Shown here: positions 22,676 to 31,237 of the stretch, in pieces | Layout of the letters: every line of letters begins with the position of its first letter | How positions within the stretch are numbered: position 1 is the first letter of the stretch | NCBI GenBank assembly: GCA_964485235.1 | Contig: CAZAIO010000014.1 | Coordinates: forward strand, 1 to 31,650 | DNA: 31,650 nt | Source: CAZAIO01 sp964485235 | GTDB lineage: Bacteria; Chloroflexota; Dehalococcoidia; GIF9; UBA5629 | Direction of reading: 5' to 3' | The notes under the pieces: generated by a model | Database searches by the model: none | Seen by the model: only the letters and a program-made list of their open reading frames with translations | Told to the model about the DNA's origin: nothing | Position numbers and translations under genes: made by a program

Positions 22676-23356
22676 TTACGTAACAGCCCTTTTTCCGACT
22701 ATTTCATGCTTGATATACCATTCCTGTACGGTTTCAACCACGGAATCGATATCGTCGCAGAGAATAAGCAGGTCGAAGTCCTCTTCTGAGACAAACCCTT
22801 TGGTCAAGACGGTGCTGCGTAGCCATTCCAGAAAACCGCCCCAGAATTTGCTATTGAAGAGCACAATAGGGAAAGGCTTTATTTTCCCTGTTTGCATCAT
22901 GGTCAATATTTCGGTTAATTCATCGAGCGTCCCGACCCCGCCCGGCATTATAACAAAAGCGTTCGCATATTTTACGAGCATTACCTTGCGAACAAAGAAA
23001 TGATTGAATGTGATAGATTTGGTCGTATATTCATTGCACTTTTGTTCTTCCGGTAAGATGATGTTCAGGCCGATCGATGTGGCACCGGCTTCGAAAGCGC
23101 CACGATTTGCTGCTTCCATTACACCCGGTCCCCCGCCTGTTATTATGGTAAAACCGAGCTCGCCGAGCCGTTTTGCGATGTCTACGGTTTGCGTATAGAG
23201 CATATCGTCAGGTTTCAGCCTTGCGGACCCGTATATACTCACCGCAGGTCCTATTCCTGAAAGCTTATCGAAACCCTCAACAAATTCACCGAGAATGCGA
23301 AACATCCTCCAGCTTTCCTCTTTTGCCAGATCGTTGATTTCATATCCAACTGCCAT
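22676..23356 (-). CDS. LOG-family protein (TIGR00730-type nucleotide phosphoribohydrolase)
   Basis: A 226-residue Rossmann-like protein of the LOG family, whose characterised members release the base from cytokinin or purine nucleoside monophosphates. The signatures are GGGPGVMEAANRG (74-86), the catalytic-region NHFFVRKVMLVKYANAFV with Arg123, and PGGVGTLDE (138-146). VSIYGSARLKPDD is the usual first strand and loop. It lacks any signal or membrane segment, so it is cytoplasmic. CGGAGG precedes the ATG at 23356. It converges with the beta-CASP gene (35-base gap) and is divergent from the phosphate transport pair. In bacteria its role is probably purine nucleotide cleavage. Confidence 0.9.
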   Translation of the reverse strand: MAVGYEINDLAKEESWRMFRILGEFVEGFDKLSGIGPAVSIYGSARLKPDDMLYTQTVDIAKRLGELGFTIITGGGPGVMEAANRGAFEAGATSIGLNIILPEEQKCNEYTTKSITFNHFFVRKVMLVKYANAFVIMPGGVGTLDELTEILTMMQTGKIKPFPIVLFNSKFWGGFLEWLRSTVLTKGFVSEEDFDLLILCDDIDSVVETVQEWYIKHEIVGKRAVT

Positions 23357-23445
23357 GATAGCCTCCGTACTCTATTGAACAGCTTACCACAATGGTGAGA
23401 TTTTATGCGAATAAACGGAGTATCCCGATGTATGGTATATATCAC

Positions 23446-23475
23446 TGGTCATATCGTGTTTGTGTTTGCTATAAT
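23446..23475 (+). promoter_or_regulatory. Candidate promoter for DUF47-Pit operon
   Basis: TGGTCA (23446-23451), an 18-base spacer and an extended -10 TGCTATAAT (TATAAT 23470-23475). A second perfect TATAAT lies at 23550-23555 without a good -35. No Pho box is recognisable, so phosphate control is not shown. Confidence 0.45.
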
Positions 23476-23564
23476 GTCATTCGTGAAACATAACACGGTT
23501 GAGTGGAACGTGGTCGGCAGGTTTATATCGGTTTGAAATTTTTCTTTGTTATAATAAATGGCGT

Positions 23565-23627
23565 GGGGACGGCAGTGCGGTTTCGGATATATGGCTGGTC
23601 ACTGAACCGGGTCGTACTTTTATCCCC
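23565..23627 (+). promoter_or_regulatory. Possible structured leader of DUF47-Pit operon
   Basis: GGGGA (23565-23569) can pair with TCCCC (23623-23627). Inside, CAGTG (23573-23577) can pair with CACTG (23600-23604), and GGTT (23579-23582) with AACC (23605-23608), which would cross as a pseudoknot. The outer pair begins ~10 bases after the second TATAAT. I match it to no known riboswitch. Confidence 0.3.
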
Positions 23628-23668
23628 AGCTCCAGGACTCATCCGGCAATATAATCAGGAGGTATCCT

Positions 23669-24298
23669 GTGCCTAAATTTTCGATTATTCCAAAGCAGCC
23701 CAAGTTCTATGATCTGTTTGAGAAAAGTACTGCAAATTTGGTGATTGCCGCAGGTAAACTGGTCGAGTTGTTCAACGACTATACTTCCCTGAATGTTAAG
23801 GTCGAACGTTTAAAAGAACTTGAACATGAGGGTGACACGATCACTCACGAGATCATGCACAACCTGCATCGTACTTTTGTCACTCCTTTCGATAGAGAAG
23901 ATATTGCCAAACTTGCCAATAGCCTCGATGATGTGATGGACTTTATCGAGGCGGCTGCCCGGACCTGTCTGCTTTACCATATCGATAAGCCAATAGACAG
24001 GGCTTGCGAGCTTGCTAACATTATTTTAATGTGCACTCATAAACTAAATGAAATAATGCCGTTACTCCACCACAGGGAGAAATTCGATAAAGTGCTGGAG
24101 CAATGTATTGAGATCAACCGCCTTGAAAATGTGGCAGATGACGTACATCATGCTGCACTTGGCGAGCTTTTCGATAATACTACAGACCTGGCACAGGTCA
24201 TTAAATGGCGTGAAATCCTCGAGCTTATGGAAAGTGCGACTGACAGAGCAGAAGATGTTGCCAATGTTCTGGAAGCAGTAGTGCTCAAGCATGCATGA
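23669..24298 (+). CDS. DUF47 (PhoU-like) accessory protein of Pit transporter
   Basis: A 209-residue all-helical protein of the DUF47/PhoU-like family (TIGR00153 type). Typical stretches are FYDLFEKSTANLVIAAGKLVELF, RLKELEHEGDTITHEIMHNLHRTFVTPFDREDIAKLANSLDDVMDFIE, and RLENVADDVHHAALGELF. The E-x-x-x-D/H pattern in the repeats recalls PhoU metal sites. It is cytoplasmic. The start is GTG 23669 with AGGAGG 6-7 bases upstream. Its stop overlaps the start of the Pit gene by 8 bases (ATGCATGA), which implies translational coupling. Such proteins are thought to regulate or couple the adjacent Pit permease. Confidence 0.93.
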   Translation: MPKFSIIPKQPKFYDLFEKSTANLVIAAGKLVELFNDYTSLNVKVERLKELEHEGDTITHEIMHNLHRTFVTPFDREDIAKLANSLDDVMDFIEAAARTCLLYHIDKPIDRACELANIILMCTHKLNEIMPLLHHREKFDKVLEQCIEINRLENVADDVHHAALGELFDNTTDLAQVIKWREILELMESATDRAEDVANVLEAVVLKHA

Positions 24299-25283
24299 TT
24301 CAATTGCGCTGCTAATTATAGTTATCATTGTTGCTATTGGGTTCGGTATAGCCAACGGCTTTAATGATGCCGCCAACGCGATTGCCACTGTAATCGGTAC
24401 CCGGACTTTATCCCCCCGGACAGCTGTTATTATGGCTGCTTTTTTTAATTTTATCGGTTCAGCTACCGGTACCGCTGTTGCGTTGACGATCGGCAAGGGA
24501 ATTGTAAACCCTGAGATGCTGACGATGAGCACAGTGATAGCCGGTGTCGGAGCGATCGTAATATGGGCATCGGTTGCTACTTATCTCGGAATGCCTATCA
24601 GCCTCACACACGGGCTTGTCTCCGGTCTCGTCGGAGCGGGCATTGCGATATCAGGGACCAAATCGATAATATGGCATGTGCTTGTACGTGTTGCGTCTGC
24701 AGTAGGAATCGCGCCGCTGCTTGGATTTGCAGGTGGTTTTGTCCTCATGGTGATCATCATGTGGGTCTTTCAGAAAATGTCGCCTGCAAAAGTGAATAAT
24801 ATATTCGGCAAGTTTCAGATACTTGCCGCCGCGTTCGTTGCTTACAGTCATGGGAAAAATGATGGTCAGATGCCTATCGGCGTAATGTCGATGGCATTGA
24901 TGATCTATAACGGTTCGGGTGAATTACAAATTCTACCATGGGTTATTGTTCTTTCAGCGGCTTCGATAAGTTTCGGGACGGCTGTCGGGGGGTGGCGTGT
25001 AATCAAGACACTGGGTCTTAAAGTGACCAGCCTTCGGCCGGTACACGGTTTTGCCGCAAGTGCCGCTGCGGCGACGGTTATTGAAGTTGCCTCTCATTTC
25101 GGCATTCCTGTAAGCACAACTCATTGCGTGAGCTCGTCGATTATGGGCGTCGGCGCTACCAGGCGACTTTCTGCGGTGAGGTGGGGCATTGCGAAAGATA
25201 TCGTACTGACCTGGATTTTAACGTTTCCCGTGTGCGGCCTTATCGGCTGGGTTCTTGCGCTTATATTGAAAGTTATCTTTTAA
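24291..25283 (+). CDS. pit: PiT-family inorganic phosphate transporter
   Basis: This 330-residue integral membrane protein shows both halves of the PiT inverted repeat signature: GFGIANGFNDAANAIATVIGTRTL near the N-terminus and AYSHGKNDGQMPIGVM in the middle, plus GMPISLTHGLVSGLVGAGIA and GIPVSTTHCVSSSIMGVG, all with the conserved G-x-N-D and T-H motifs. About ten hydrophobic helices are visible. PiT proteins take up phosphate as a metal-phosphate complex with H+ or Na+. The length matches bacterial and archaeal short PiTs. The start ATG 24291 lies inside the end of the DUF47 gene. A second ATG at 24295 is in another frame. Confidence 0.95.
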   Translation: MHDSIALLIIVIIVAIGFGIANGFNDAANAIATVIGTRTLSPRTAVIMAAFFNFIGSATGTAVALTIGKGIVNPEMLTMSTVIAGVGAIVIWASVATYLGMPISLTHGLVSGLVGAGIAISGTKSIIWHVLVRVASAVGIAPLLGFAGGFVLMVIIMWVFQKMSPAKVNNIFGKFQILAAAFVAYSHGKNDGQMPIGVMSMALMIYNGSGELQILPWVIVLSAASISFGTAVGGWRVIKTLGLKVTSLRPVHGFAASAAAATVIEVASHFGIPVSTTHCVSSSIMGVGATRRLSAVRWGIAKDIVLTWILTFPVCGLIGWVLALILKVIF

Positions 25284-25337
25284 AGATGCCCTAACTGCAT
25301 CATTATCGATTTGTTAATTATCGGAGGGTTCTTTAGT

Positions 25338-26183
25338 TTGAAACTGTATCCTGAATGTTACCAGTGTTTATGTAACCTCATTATCCAGGCAGCGGAAATG
25401 GCTGCCGGGGATGAACAGGTTGTGGAGAAAGCGAAACAGGAAGGTCTGAAAATACTTGACGAAGACTTTTCCACCGATGTCGTTTCTATAGTCGTTGCGT
25501 CCAGAATACACAAAGCCATCAAGGAAATAACGCAAAATCCGGACCCGTACAGCTCGATGAAAGCTTTAGAGATGAAAACGGCACACGAAATTTTCTTGAA
25601 ATTGAGAGAGTCCTTTGGAGATAATTTTAAAGACCTGCTTATATTATCGGTACTTGGAAATACCCTCGATTTTTTCAGGTCTATCGATGAGATTAAAAAA
25701 AGTATAAACGACGGAAAACATGTCAGGTTCACGATCGATGATTCAGACCGCTTCGAAAAGCTTTTGAAACATGCCGGAAAAGTACTCTATCTTGCTGATA
25801 ATGCCGGAGAAGTGTTCTTCGATATACCGTTATTAAAATGGATGAGGCAATATACAACCGTATTGTACGTGGTGAAATCCTTGCCTGTTCAGAATGATCT
25901 TACGCTTGAAGAAATACAAATGTTAAGGCTGGAGAACGAACTTAATCCTGTGATTACAACCGGTACTGCTACTCCCGGTATTGATTTCTCCCAGGCATCG
26001 GATCAGTTTATAGCTGAATACAATTCAGCGGACTTGATATTTGCCAAGGGGATGGGATATTATGAAGCGCTTTCCGAGTATCCTGCTACAGGAAAAGTAT
26101 TTCATTGCCTTGTCGCCAAGTGCGGGCCGGTAGCCGATTCCCTCGGTGTGCCGCTGAACAGTTATGTTGCAATGCTCAGATGA
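25338..26183 (+). CDS. DUF89-family (ARMT1-like damage-control phosphatase)
   Basis: This 281-residue protein belongs to the DUF89 family, whose characterised members are metal-dependent phosphatases acting on damaged or surplus phospho-metabolites. The N-terminus has the prokaryotic-subgroup CYQC pair (KLYPECYQCLCNLIIQA). The core shows VLYLADNAGEVFFDIPLL (the D-N metal site), VVKSLPVQNDLTLEE, DLIFAKGMGYYEAL and FHCLVAKCGPVADSLGVPLN. The start is TTG 25338, because GGAGGG lies 8 bases upstream and homologues start close to the CxxC. The longer frame from TTG 25311 would place the ribosome-binding site inside the gene. It follows the Pit gene by 54 bases and precedes a radical SAM gene by 27 bases. 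Confidence 0.87.
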   Translation: MKLYPECYQCLCNLIIQAAEMAAGDEQVVEKAKQEGLKILDEDFSTDVVSIVVASRIHKAIKEITQNPDPYSSMKALEMKTAHEIFLKLRESFGDNFKDLLILSVLGNTLDFFRSIDEIKKSINDGKHVRFTIDDSDRFEKLLKHAGKVLYLADNAGEVFFDIPLLKWMRQYTTVLYVVKSLPVQNDLTLEEIQMLRLENELNPVITTGTATPGIDFSQASDQFIAEYNSADLIFAKGMGYYEALSEYPATGKVFHCLVAKCGPVADSLGVPLNSYVAMLR

Positions 26184-26210
26184 TGTTACAATATTATCAG
26201 GGTGATATAA

Positions 26211-27146
26211 ATGGAATTCGAACGTCCGGAAATAATAAGACCTCCCAGCGAGCATGATAGCTATTATCTTCCGCTCACATCGGGTTGTTCTAACAATACG
26301 TGTACTTTTTGCGTCAGGTATTTCGGCAAAAAGCTTCGTATACGGCCATTGGAAGAAGTGAAACAGGAAATTGATGCCATGAGCCTTTATATGCACCATG
26401 GTATGACAGTCCCTTCTATCCATCCCATTGTTTATGCGTTGTTACGCGAGTGGAATGGAAAGAGGATTTTTCTTCAGGACGGCGATGCGCTCGCTTATCC
26501 TTACCCGAAATTAAAGGAAGCGATAGACTACCTGAACGGGAAATTTCCGAACCTGGAGCGAATCGGAATTTATGCAACCCCCCATGATATTCTACGCCGG
26601 AGCCTTGAAGAGCTTGAGGAATTACGGGACAGAAAGATAACGATTTTCTATATGGGTATTGAGAGCGGCGATGATGAAGTACTGGAACGTATTTGCAAAA
26701 ATGCTACTCACGATCAGATGGTTGAGGCAGGCAGGAAAGTGAAAAAAGTAGGGATCGTGCTTTCAGTAACGGTCATCCTGGGTCTGGGAGGGATCGAAGG
26801 TAGTGATAAACATGCGCTGGAAACGGCGCGCGTACTTTCGGAAATAGATCCTGAATATGCCGGTGCCCTGACATTGACCCTGGTGCCCGGTGCACCGATG
26901 TATGATGAATGGAAGCGGGGTGAGTTTTCTATGGTGTCTTCTTTTGACTCTTTAAAAGAGCTGAAGAAGATAATAGAAAATACAAACTGTACGAACTGTT
27001 TCTTCAGTTCCATGCATGCTTCCAATTATTTTTCCGTCAGAGGAATATTACCGCGCGACAAGCAACGTATGGTACGTGAGCTCGATACTATTATCTCCAA
27101 AGGTAATCCGGCTCTATTGCGCCCGGAGTTCCTGCGAGGCATGTAA
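26211..27146 (+). CDS. Radical SAM protein (unknown product)
   Basis: This 311-residue protein has the radical SAM cluster motif in a C-x4-C-x2-C form (C26, C31, C34 in SGCSNNTCTFC), seen in an uncharacterised radical SAM group where the first spacing is four. It continues with the TIM-barrel features IFLQDGDALAYPYPKL, IYATPHDILRRSLEELEELRDRKITIFYMGIESGDDEVL (GESGDD-type SAM binding) and TVILGLGG. There is no obvious extra SPASM or B12 domain. An AGGGTG-type ribosome-binding site lies ahead of the ATG at 26211. It is co-directional with the DUF89 gene and may be co-transcribed with it. The substrate is unknown. Confidence 0.88.
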   Translation: MEFERPEIIRPPSEHDSYYLPLTSGCSNNTCTFCVRYFGKKLRIRPLEEVKQEIDAMSLYMHHGMTVPSIHPIVYALLREWNGKRIFLQDGDALAYPYPKLKEAIDYLNGKFPNLERIGIYATPHDILRRSLEELEELRDRKITIFYMGIESGDDEVLERICKNATHDQMVEAGRKVKKVGIVLSVTVILGLGGIEGSDKHALETARVLSEIDPEYAGALTLTLVPGAPMYDEWKRGEFSMVSSFDSLKELKKIIENTNCTNCFFSSMHASNYFSVRGILPRDKQRMVRELDTIISKGNPALLRPEFLRGM

Positions 27147-27176
27147 ATATTCACACGCGCTTTATATTGCTTCTTA

Positions 27177-27875
27177 TCACCGGATGTGAGAAACAAGTTC
27201 AGGCAAGTTGTGAATACGCGGGCAGTCTGTGATTTCGGGGAACCAGTCATTTCTATCCAGTAACACCGGATACATACCGACACCGCGCGCTCCGATAACG
27301 TCCAGCTCGTATGAATCTCCGGTGTAGACCGCTTCATCTGCTTTTATTGCGGCTTTTTCCAGTGCTGCCAGGAATATTTCAGGATCGGGCTTATCATGAC
27401 CGGTATCGAAGGATGTGACGTAGAAATCCAGGAACTGTAACAGTCCCAGATCATTAAATATCTTCCGGGCTTCCTGCCCGACATTGGAAATCAAACCGAG
27501 GATAAATTTGCGCTCTTTCATATTTTGCAACGTCGGCAGCACGTCGTCGAAAAGCTTGAATTCCCATCTGGTAGTCCGCATTTTTTGGAGTATTTCCAGG
27601 CAGACTGTTTCATCGATATCGAGGCCGGTGCATTGTAACGCAAGCCTGATATAGGTAACGAAGAAAGCGACCTGTTCCTCCTGAGGCCGTTCCAGCACAG
27701 GCGACCTGTGGTTCTCATCTCTGTAGAATGTGTCCGCACGGGGGAGCGAGAGGGTTAGCTGTTTCATGTCTACATGAATGCCGTGCTTTGCGCATACATC
27801 GACGTACATTTGCTCACGGGGAGGTTTATAGTAGCTGAGCGTATTGAAAAAATCGAAAAATAGTGCTTTTATCAT
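27177..27875 (-). CDS. HAD-superfamily hydrolase
   Basis: This 232-residue Rossmann-type HAD protein has a helical cap (about 15-100). Motif I is D8-F-F-N-T12, so the nucleophile Asp is present but the second Asp of D-x-D is Phe10. Motif II Ser130 (LISN), motif III Lys162 (HDKPDPEIF) and motif IV GDSYELD (186-192) are intact. DFFxT occurs in a number of HAD proteins of the haloacid-dehalogenase/REG-2-like branch, so it may be a phosphatase with altered proton donation or another hydrolase. The start is ATG 27875. It converges with the radical SAM gene (30-base gap). No substrate can be assigned. Confidence 0.87.
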   Translation of the reverse strand: MIKALFFDFFNTLSYYKPPREQMYVDVCAKHGIHVDMKQLTLSLPRADTFYRDENHRSPVLERPQEEQVAFFVTYIRLALQCTGLDIDETVCLEILQKMRTTRWEFKLFDDVLPTLQNMKERKFILGLISNVGQEARKIFNDLGLLQFLDFYVTSFDTGHDKPDPEIFLAALEKAAIKADEAVYTGDSYELDVIGARGVGMYPVLLDRNDWFPEITDCPRIHNLPELVSHIR

Positions 27876-27965
27876 CGCAGGACTCTATTATTGAGCAAAT
27901 CGTCCTGTATGTCAAACGTATAGAACTATTGGACATATAAGCGGAATGAAATTAAAAGCTGACCG

Positions 27966-29630
27966 TTACGTATCTATCAGTCCGGTCTGATTCCATGTTT
28001 TATCATTATCGGTACTCATGGAGAATGCACTTTGATCGTATCCCGCTCCGCCCGTGCCGCTTGTCCCGCAGTATGCTTTTGTGCCGTCCGGAGACCATGC
28101 TACCCGGGCATTGCCCGGGCCTGATGGCGGTTTCTGGCTGGGAGTCCATGTCGGATATGCCGATTGGGGATTAAGCGTGATATAAACCTGAATGGACGAA
28201 TAGCTGTATTGTGCGGTCGATGCGATCGCACCGGCGAGTAGTTTGCCGTTATCGTAATCACCGAAATATGCAATACTGCAGATCGCATCGGAATGAGCTT
28301 GTAATCGATAGCAGATTGCATCATCGACCCGGTAAACATCATCATTGTTATTTCCTCCCGATGGTTTACCCTGCGGATTGTCGCTCCAGCACGCATATAT
28401 ATGTCGCCGGCCGGGTGATGTGCCTGCATAATCAAACGGTATCGCGAGGTCGGCGTAGGTAATCGGTGTTCCCGGGGTATCCTGCCCCGCCTCACAAAGC
28501 TCAACCGGATAACCGGCGTCCTGGTTCCATATTATAGACTTACCGGCAAGGTCTTTGTGTCCGAGGTACAGGCTGGTATCGCCTGTACTTTTATCGGGCC
28601 CGCTTGCGACGACAGCGAGTATTACGGCATCGGCAGCGAATGAGGGGGCATATTCAATTGCAAACACATCTACGCCCGGCGAAGCCGGACCTGGTTTCCA
28701 GCCGGTTTCTTCTCTACCGGCATCATACCAGCTACCGGAAAAACGGCTGAAAGTATTTATTAATATAGTCCCGCCGCCGTTTCCCGTTGCTGTACCTGCT
28801 CCTATATCGCGCGAAAGATTGCCGTATGCCGGAGAGATAGAGATACAGGTAATTCTCTCCATTGCTCCAAGATTTCCATATGCGCCTGTGGCGTAAAAAT
28901 TATTGCCTCCATCAACCGACACATACACTTCTGTTCCGTAATCTGTCACTACGGCGATAATATCCGGATCGTCGGGAGCTATTGCCATAGCATTCCAGTA
29001 TGTACCTGCCGGAATATTGCCCGAAATGTTTTCCCATCCGTAACCCCCGTGGTCCGATCTGTAAAGCTGAGAGTTCGGTGTATCGAGTGCATAGATAGTA
29101 TCGCCATCACTGCCGATGCAAATACGGCTCACATCGCTTCCCGGACTGATAAGCAGGGTACTTGTCACTGATTCCTGCGGTCCGGTTTCTGATGGTGATT
29201 GTTCCTTTCCTGCAATTGTCAAGGTAACTGACCCTGTCCCGATGTTGCCCGCGCTGTCTTTAGACTTTACATAAAATGTGTATGTCCCTTCGGGTAGTTC
29301 CGTGTATGTAGCCGTCGTTATTGTGGAATACGGCGAGTAAACAGGATCAATATCTTCCAGGTAGAAAGAATAAATGAGTTCTTCCTGTGCCGTAACATCA
29401 TCGTTTCCCGCCCATGTGAAAACTACTGTTGTTCCCGATGGACCTTCGATTGAATATGTGACCGTTATCCCGGGCGGGATTAAGTCCGGAGGTTCCTGTT
29501 CGGGTAATTCCCCCGACGGCGCTGAAGGAGCCTGTCCGGCAGGCGGAGTTTGAGTTACCGGCACACAGGAGACGGGGACGATAACGAAAATCAGCAATAC
29601 TATAAAAATAATTGCCGGCTTCACAGCCAT
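27966..29630 (-). CDS. Secreted/anchored protein with Fn3/Big-like domain and Asp-box (BNR-like) repeats
   Basis: This 554-residue exported protein starts with a signal segment (4-20) ending in VPVSC22, possibly a non-ideal lipobox, then a Pro-rich linker to ~50. Residues ~51-140 resemble an Ig/Fn3-like domain (GITVTYSIEGPSG, EGTYTFYVKSKDSAGNIG). The rest looks like a beta-propeller, with Asp-box-type turns SDHGGYGW (192-199), SVDGGNNF (238-245) and STDNDKTW (539-546). Such modules occur in sialidase-like and photosystem-assembly-like propellers, without proving enzyme activity. I chose ATG 29630 because GAGG lies 6 bases upstream. A frame back to TTG 29678 adds a charged stretch before the signal and lacks a ribosome-binding site. 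No other domain is recognised. Confidence 0.78.
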   Translation of the reverse strand: MAVKPAIIFIVLLIFVIVPVSCVPVTQTPPAGQAPSAPSGELPEQEPPDLIPPGITVTYSIEGPSGTTVVFTWAGNDDVTAQEELIYSFYLEDIDPVYSPYSTITTATYTELPEGTYTFYVKSKDSAGNIGTGSVTLTIAGKEQSPSETGPQESVTSTLLISPGSDVSRICIGSDGDTIYALDTPNSQLYRSDHGGYGWENISGNIPAGTYWNAMAIAPDDPDIIAVVTDYGTEVYVSVDGGNNFYATGAYGNLGAMERITCISISPAYGNLSRDIGAGTATGNGGGTILINTFSRFSGSWYDAGREETGWKPGPASPGVDVFAIEYAPSFAADAVILAVVASGPDKSTGDTSLYLGHKDLAGKSIIWNQDAGYPVELCEAGQDTPGTPITYADLAIPFDYAGTSPGRRHIYACWSDNPQGKPSGGNNNDDVYRVDDAICYRLQAHSDAICSIAYFGDYDNGKLLAGAIASTAQYSYSSIQVYITLNPQSAYPTWTPSQKPPSGPGNARVAWSPDGTKAYCGTSGTGGAGYDQSAFSMSTDNDKTWNQTGLIDT

Positions 29631-29748
29631 ATATAACCTCGAATGTGCATATCCCACGCTTACATCGCTTTCCATCAATACTGCAACAAATTACAATACC
29701 TGATAATACTATTTTATCCAATGTACATATTCAGTCAAACTCCGGTCC

Positions 29749-29816
29749 GGTGAAATGTATTGATTTCACTATACGGAGTGTTTCTATGTAATATATACTA
29801 AAGTGAGTATTTCACT
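29749..29816 (+). promoter_or_regulatory. Alternative paired hairpins upstream of glyQS
   Basis: GTGAAAT (29750-29756) pairs with ATTTCAC (29763-29769); AGTGA (29802-29806) pairs with TCACT (29812-29816). ATTTCACT occurs twice (29763-29770, 29809-29816), so each can pair with either partner. There is no T-box motif and no T-run. A TTGACA (29819-29824) with a poor TAAGCT -10 follows. Confidence 0.3.
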
Positions 29817-29872
29817 CTTTGACACTGTTAAACCAAGTCTGCTAAGCTTGAGCAATTATTTAGGAGGAATTC

Positions 29873-31201
29873 TTGGCCAAGGAAACAAACACTGTATCAA
29901 TGGAAAAAATAGTCTCGCTGAGTAAAAGGCGGGGTTTCATTTTTCCAAGCAGCGAGATTTATGGAGGGTTGGGAAGTTGCTGGGACTACGGGCCGCTTGG
30001 AGTCGAGTTGAAGAATAACGTAAAAGCAGCATGGTGGCGGGCCATGGTGAGAGAGCGTGATGATGTGGTTGGTCTTGATGCCAGCCTCATGATGCACCCG
30101 CAAGTATGGGTGGCGAGCGGACATGTCGAAGGCTTTTCCGATCCTCTCGTCGAATGTAAATCATGTCATATGCGGTGGCGGTCTACAGACCTGGATGGAA
30201 CAACATGTCCTCAATGCGGTGGTGAAATGACCGATCCGAGAATGTTCAATCTTATGTTCAAAACATTTATGGGGCCGGTTGAAGATGAAGCTAATGTGGT
30301 CTACTTGCGTCCTGAGACGGCACAGGGTATTTTTGTCAATTTCGACAATGTCTTGACCAGTACCAGGAAGAAGTTACCTTTCGGCATAGCGCAGATAGGT
30401 AAGTCTTTTCGAAACGAGATAACAACAGGAAATTTCATTTTCCGGACCCGTGAGTTCGAGCAGATGGAGTGTGAATTTTTTGTGAAACCGGGAACGGATG
30501 AAGAATGGTTCAAGTACTGGGTCGACTATCGTTATCAGTGGTATATGAATCTTGGTATTAAAGAAGAGCATTTACACCTTCGCGAACACGCTAAAGACGA
30601 ACTGGCCCATTATGCCAAAGGGTGTTTCGATGTTGAGTATTTGTTTCCTATGGGGTGGTCGGAACTGGAAGGCATCGCAAACCGCGGTGATTTTGACCTC
30701 AGTCAACATGCGAAGTTCAGCGGGAAAAACCTGTCGTATTTCGATGAAGCGACAAATGAGCGTTATGTTCCATATGTGATCGAACCATCCAGTGGCGTCG
30801 ACAGGTCGCTCCTGGCATTTTTTATCGATGCCTATGATGAGGAGGAAGTACGGGGAGAGACGAGAGTCGTCCTGCACTTTCATCCGGACCTGGCCCCGAT
30901 AAAAGTTGCCATTCTCCCGCTGAGCAGAAACGAACGTCTCGTACCGATGGCAAAGGAAGTTTATTCCGAGGTACGACGTCACATGATGACACAATATGAT
31001 GACGCACAGGGGATTGGACGACGTTATCGAAGGCAGGATGAAATAGGGACTCCGCTTTGTGTCACTATAGACTTCGATTCACTGGAAGACAAGATGGTTA
31101 CTGTCAGGGAACGTGACAGTATGGACCAGGTCAGAGTACCGGTCGCCGATCTGATGAACACGTTACAGGCGAAGTTACGCGGAGAACCTTTTACCGGGTA
31201 G
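29873..31201 (+). CDS. glyQS: Glycyl-tRNA synthetase, single-chain class II (dimeric type)
   Basis: This 442-residue enzyme attaches glycine to tRNA-Gly using ATP. It is the alpha2-type GlyRS related to eukaryotic/archaeal enzymes, not the bacterial alpha2beta2 form. N-terminal SLSKRRGFIFPSSEIYGGLGSCWDYGPLG is diagnostic. An inserted zinc-ribbon-like C95-x2-C98...C112-x2-C115 precedes motif 2 (GKSFRNEITTGNFIFRTREF), and motif 3-like GVDRSLLAFFIDAY is followed by the anticodon-binding domain (PIKVAILPLSRNERLV to DLMNTLQAKLRGE). The start is TTG 29873, 5 bases after AGGAGG and immediately followed by the conserved N-terminus. The sbcD gene follows by 36 bases on the same strand. Confidence 0.96.
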   Translation: MAKETNTVSMEKIVSLSKRRGFIFPSSEIYGGLGSCWDYGPLGVELKNNVKAAWWRAMVRERDDVVGLDASLMMHPQVWVASGHVEGFSDPLVECKSCHMRWRSTDLDGTTCPQCGGEMTDPRMFNLMFKTFMGPVEDEANVVYLRPETAQGIFVNFDNVLTSTRKKLPFGIAQIGKSFRNEITTGNFIFRTREFEQMECEFFVKPGTDEEWFKYWVDYRYQWYMNLGIKEEHLHLREHAKDELAHYAKGCFDVEYLFPMGWSELEGIANRGDFDLSQHAKFSGKNLSYFDEATNERYVPYVIEPSSGVDRSLLAFFIDAYDEEEVRGETRVVLHFHPDLAPIKVAILPLSRNERLVPMAKEVYSEVRRHMMTQYDDAQGIGRRYRRQDEIGTPLCVTIDFDSLEDKMVTVRERDSMDQVRVPVADLMNTLQAKLRGEPFTG

Positions 31202-31237
31202 TTTTTTCGAGCGGCGAGACCGCGAGATGAAAGCGTT

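Larger units (their letters stand above)
23357..23668. other. Intergenic region between LOG gene and DUF47-Pit operon
   Basis: This 312-base stretch has no credible ORF. It carries two candidate plus-strand promoters and a potentially structured leader (23565-23627) before the DUF47 gene, listed separately. It ends with AGGAGG ahead of the GTG start. Confidence 0.6.

Noticed and set aside
29722..29872. T-box leader for glyQS
   Set aside because: The conserved antiterminator sequence (GGTGG-type) and specifier-loop features are absent.
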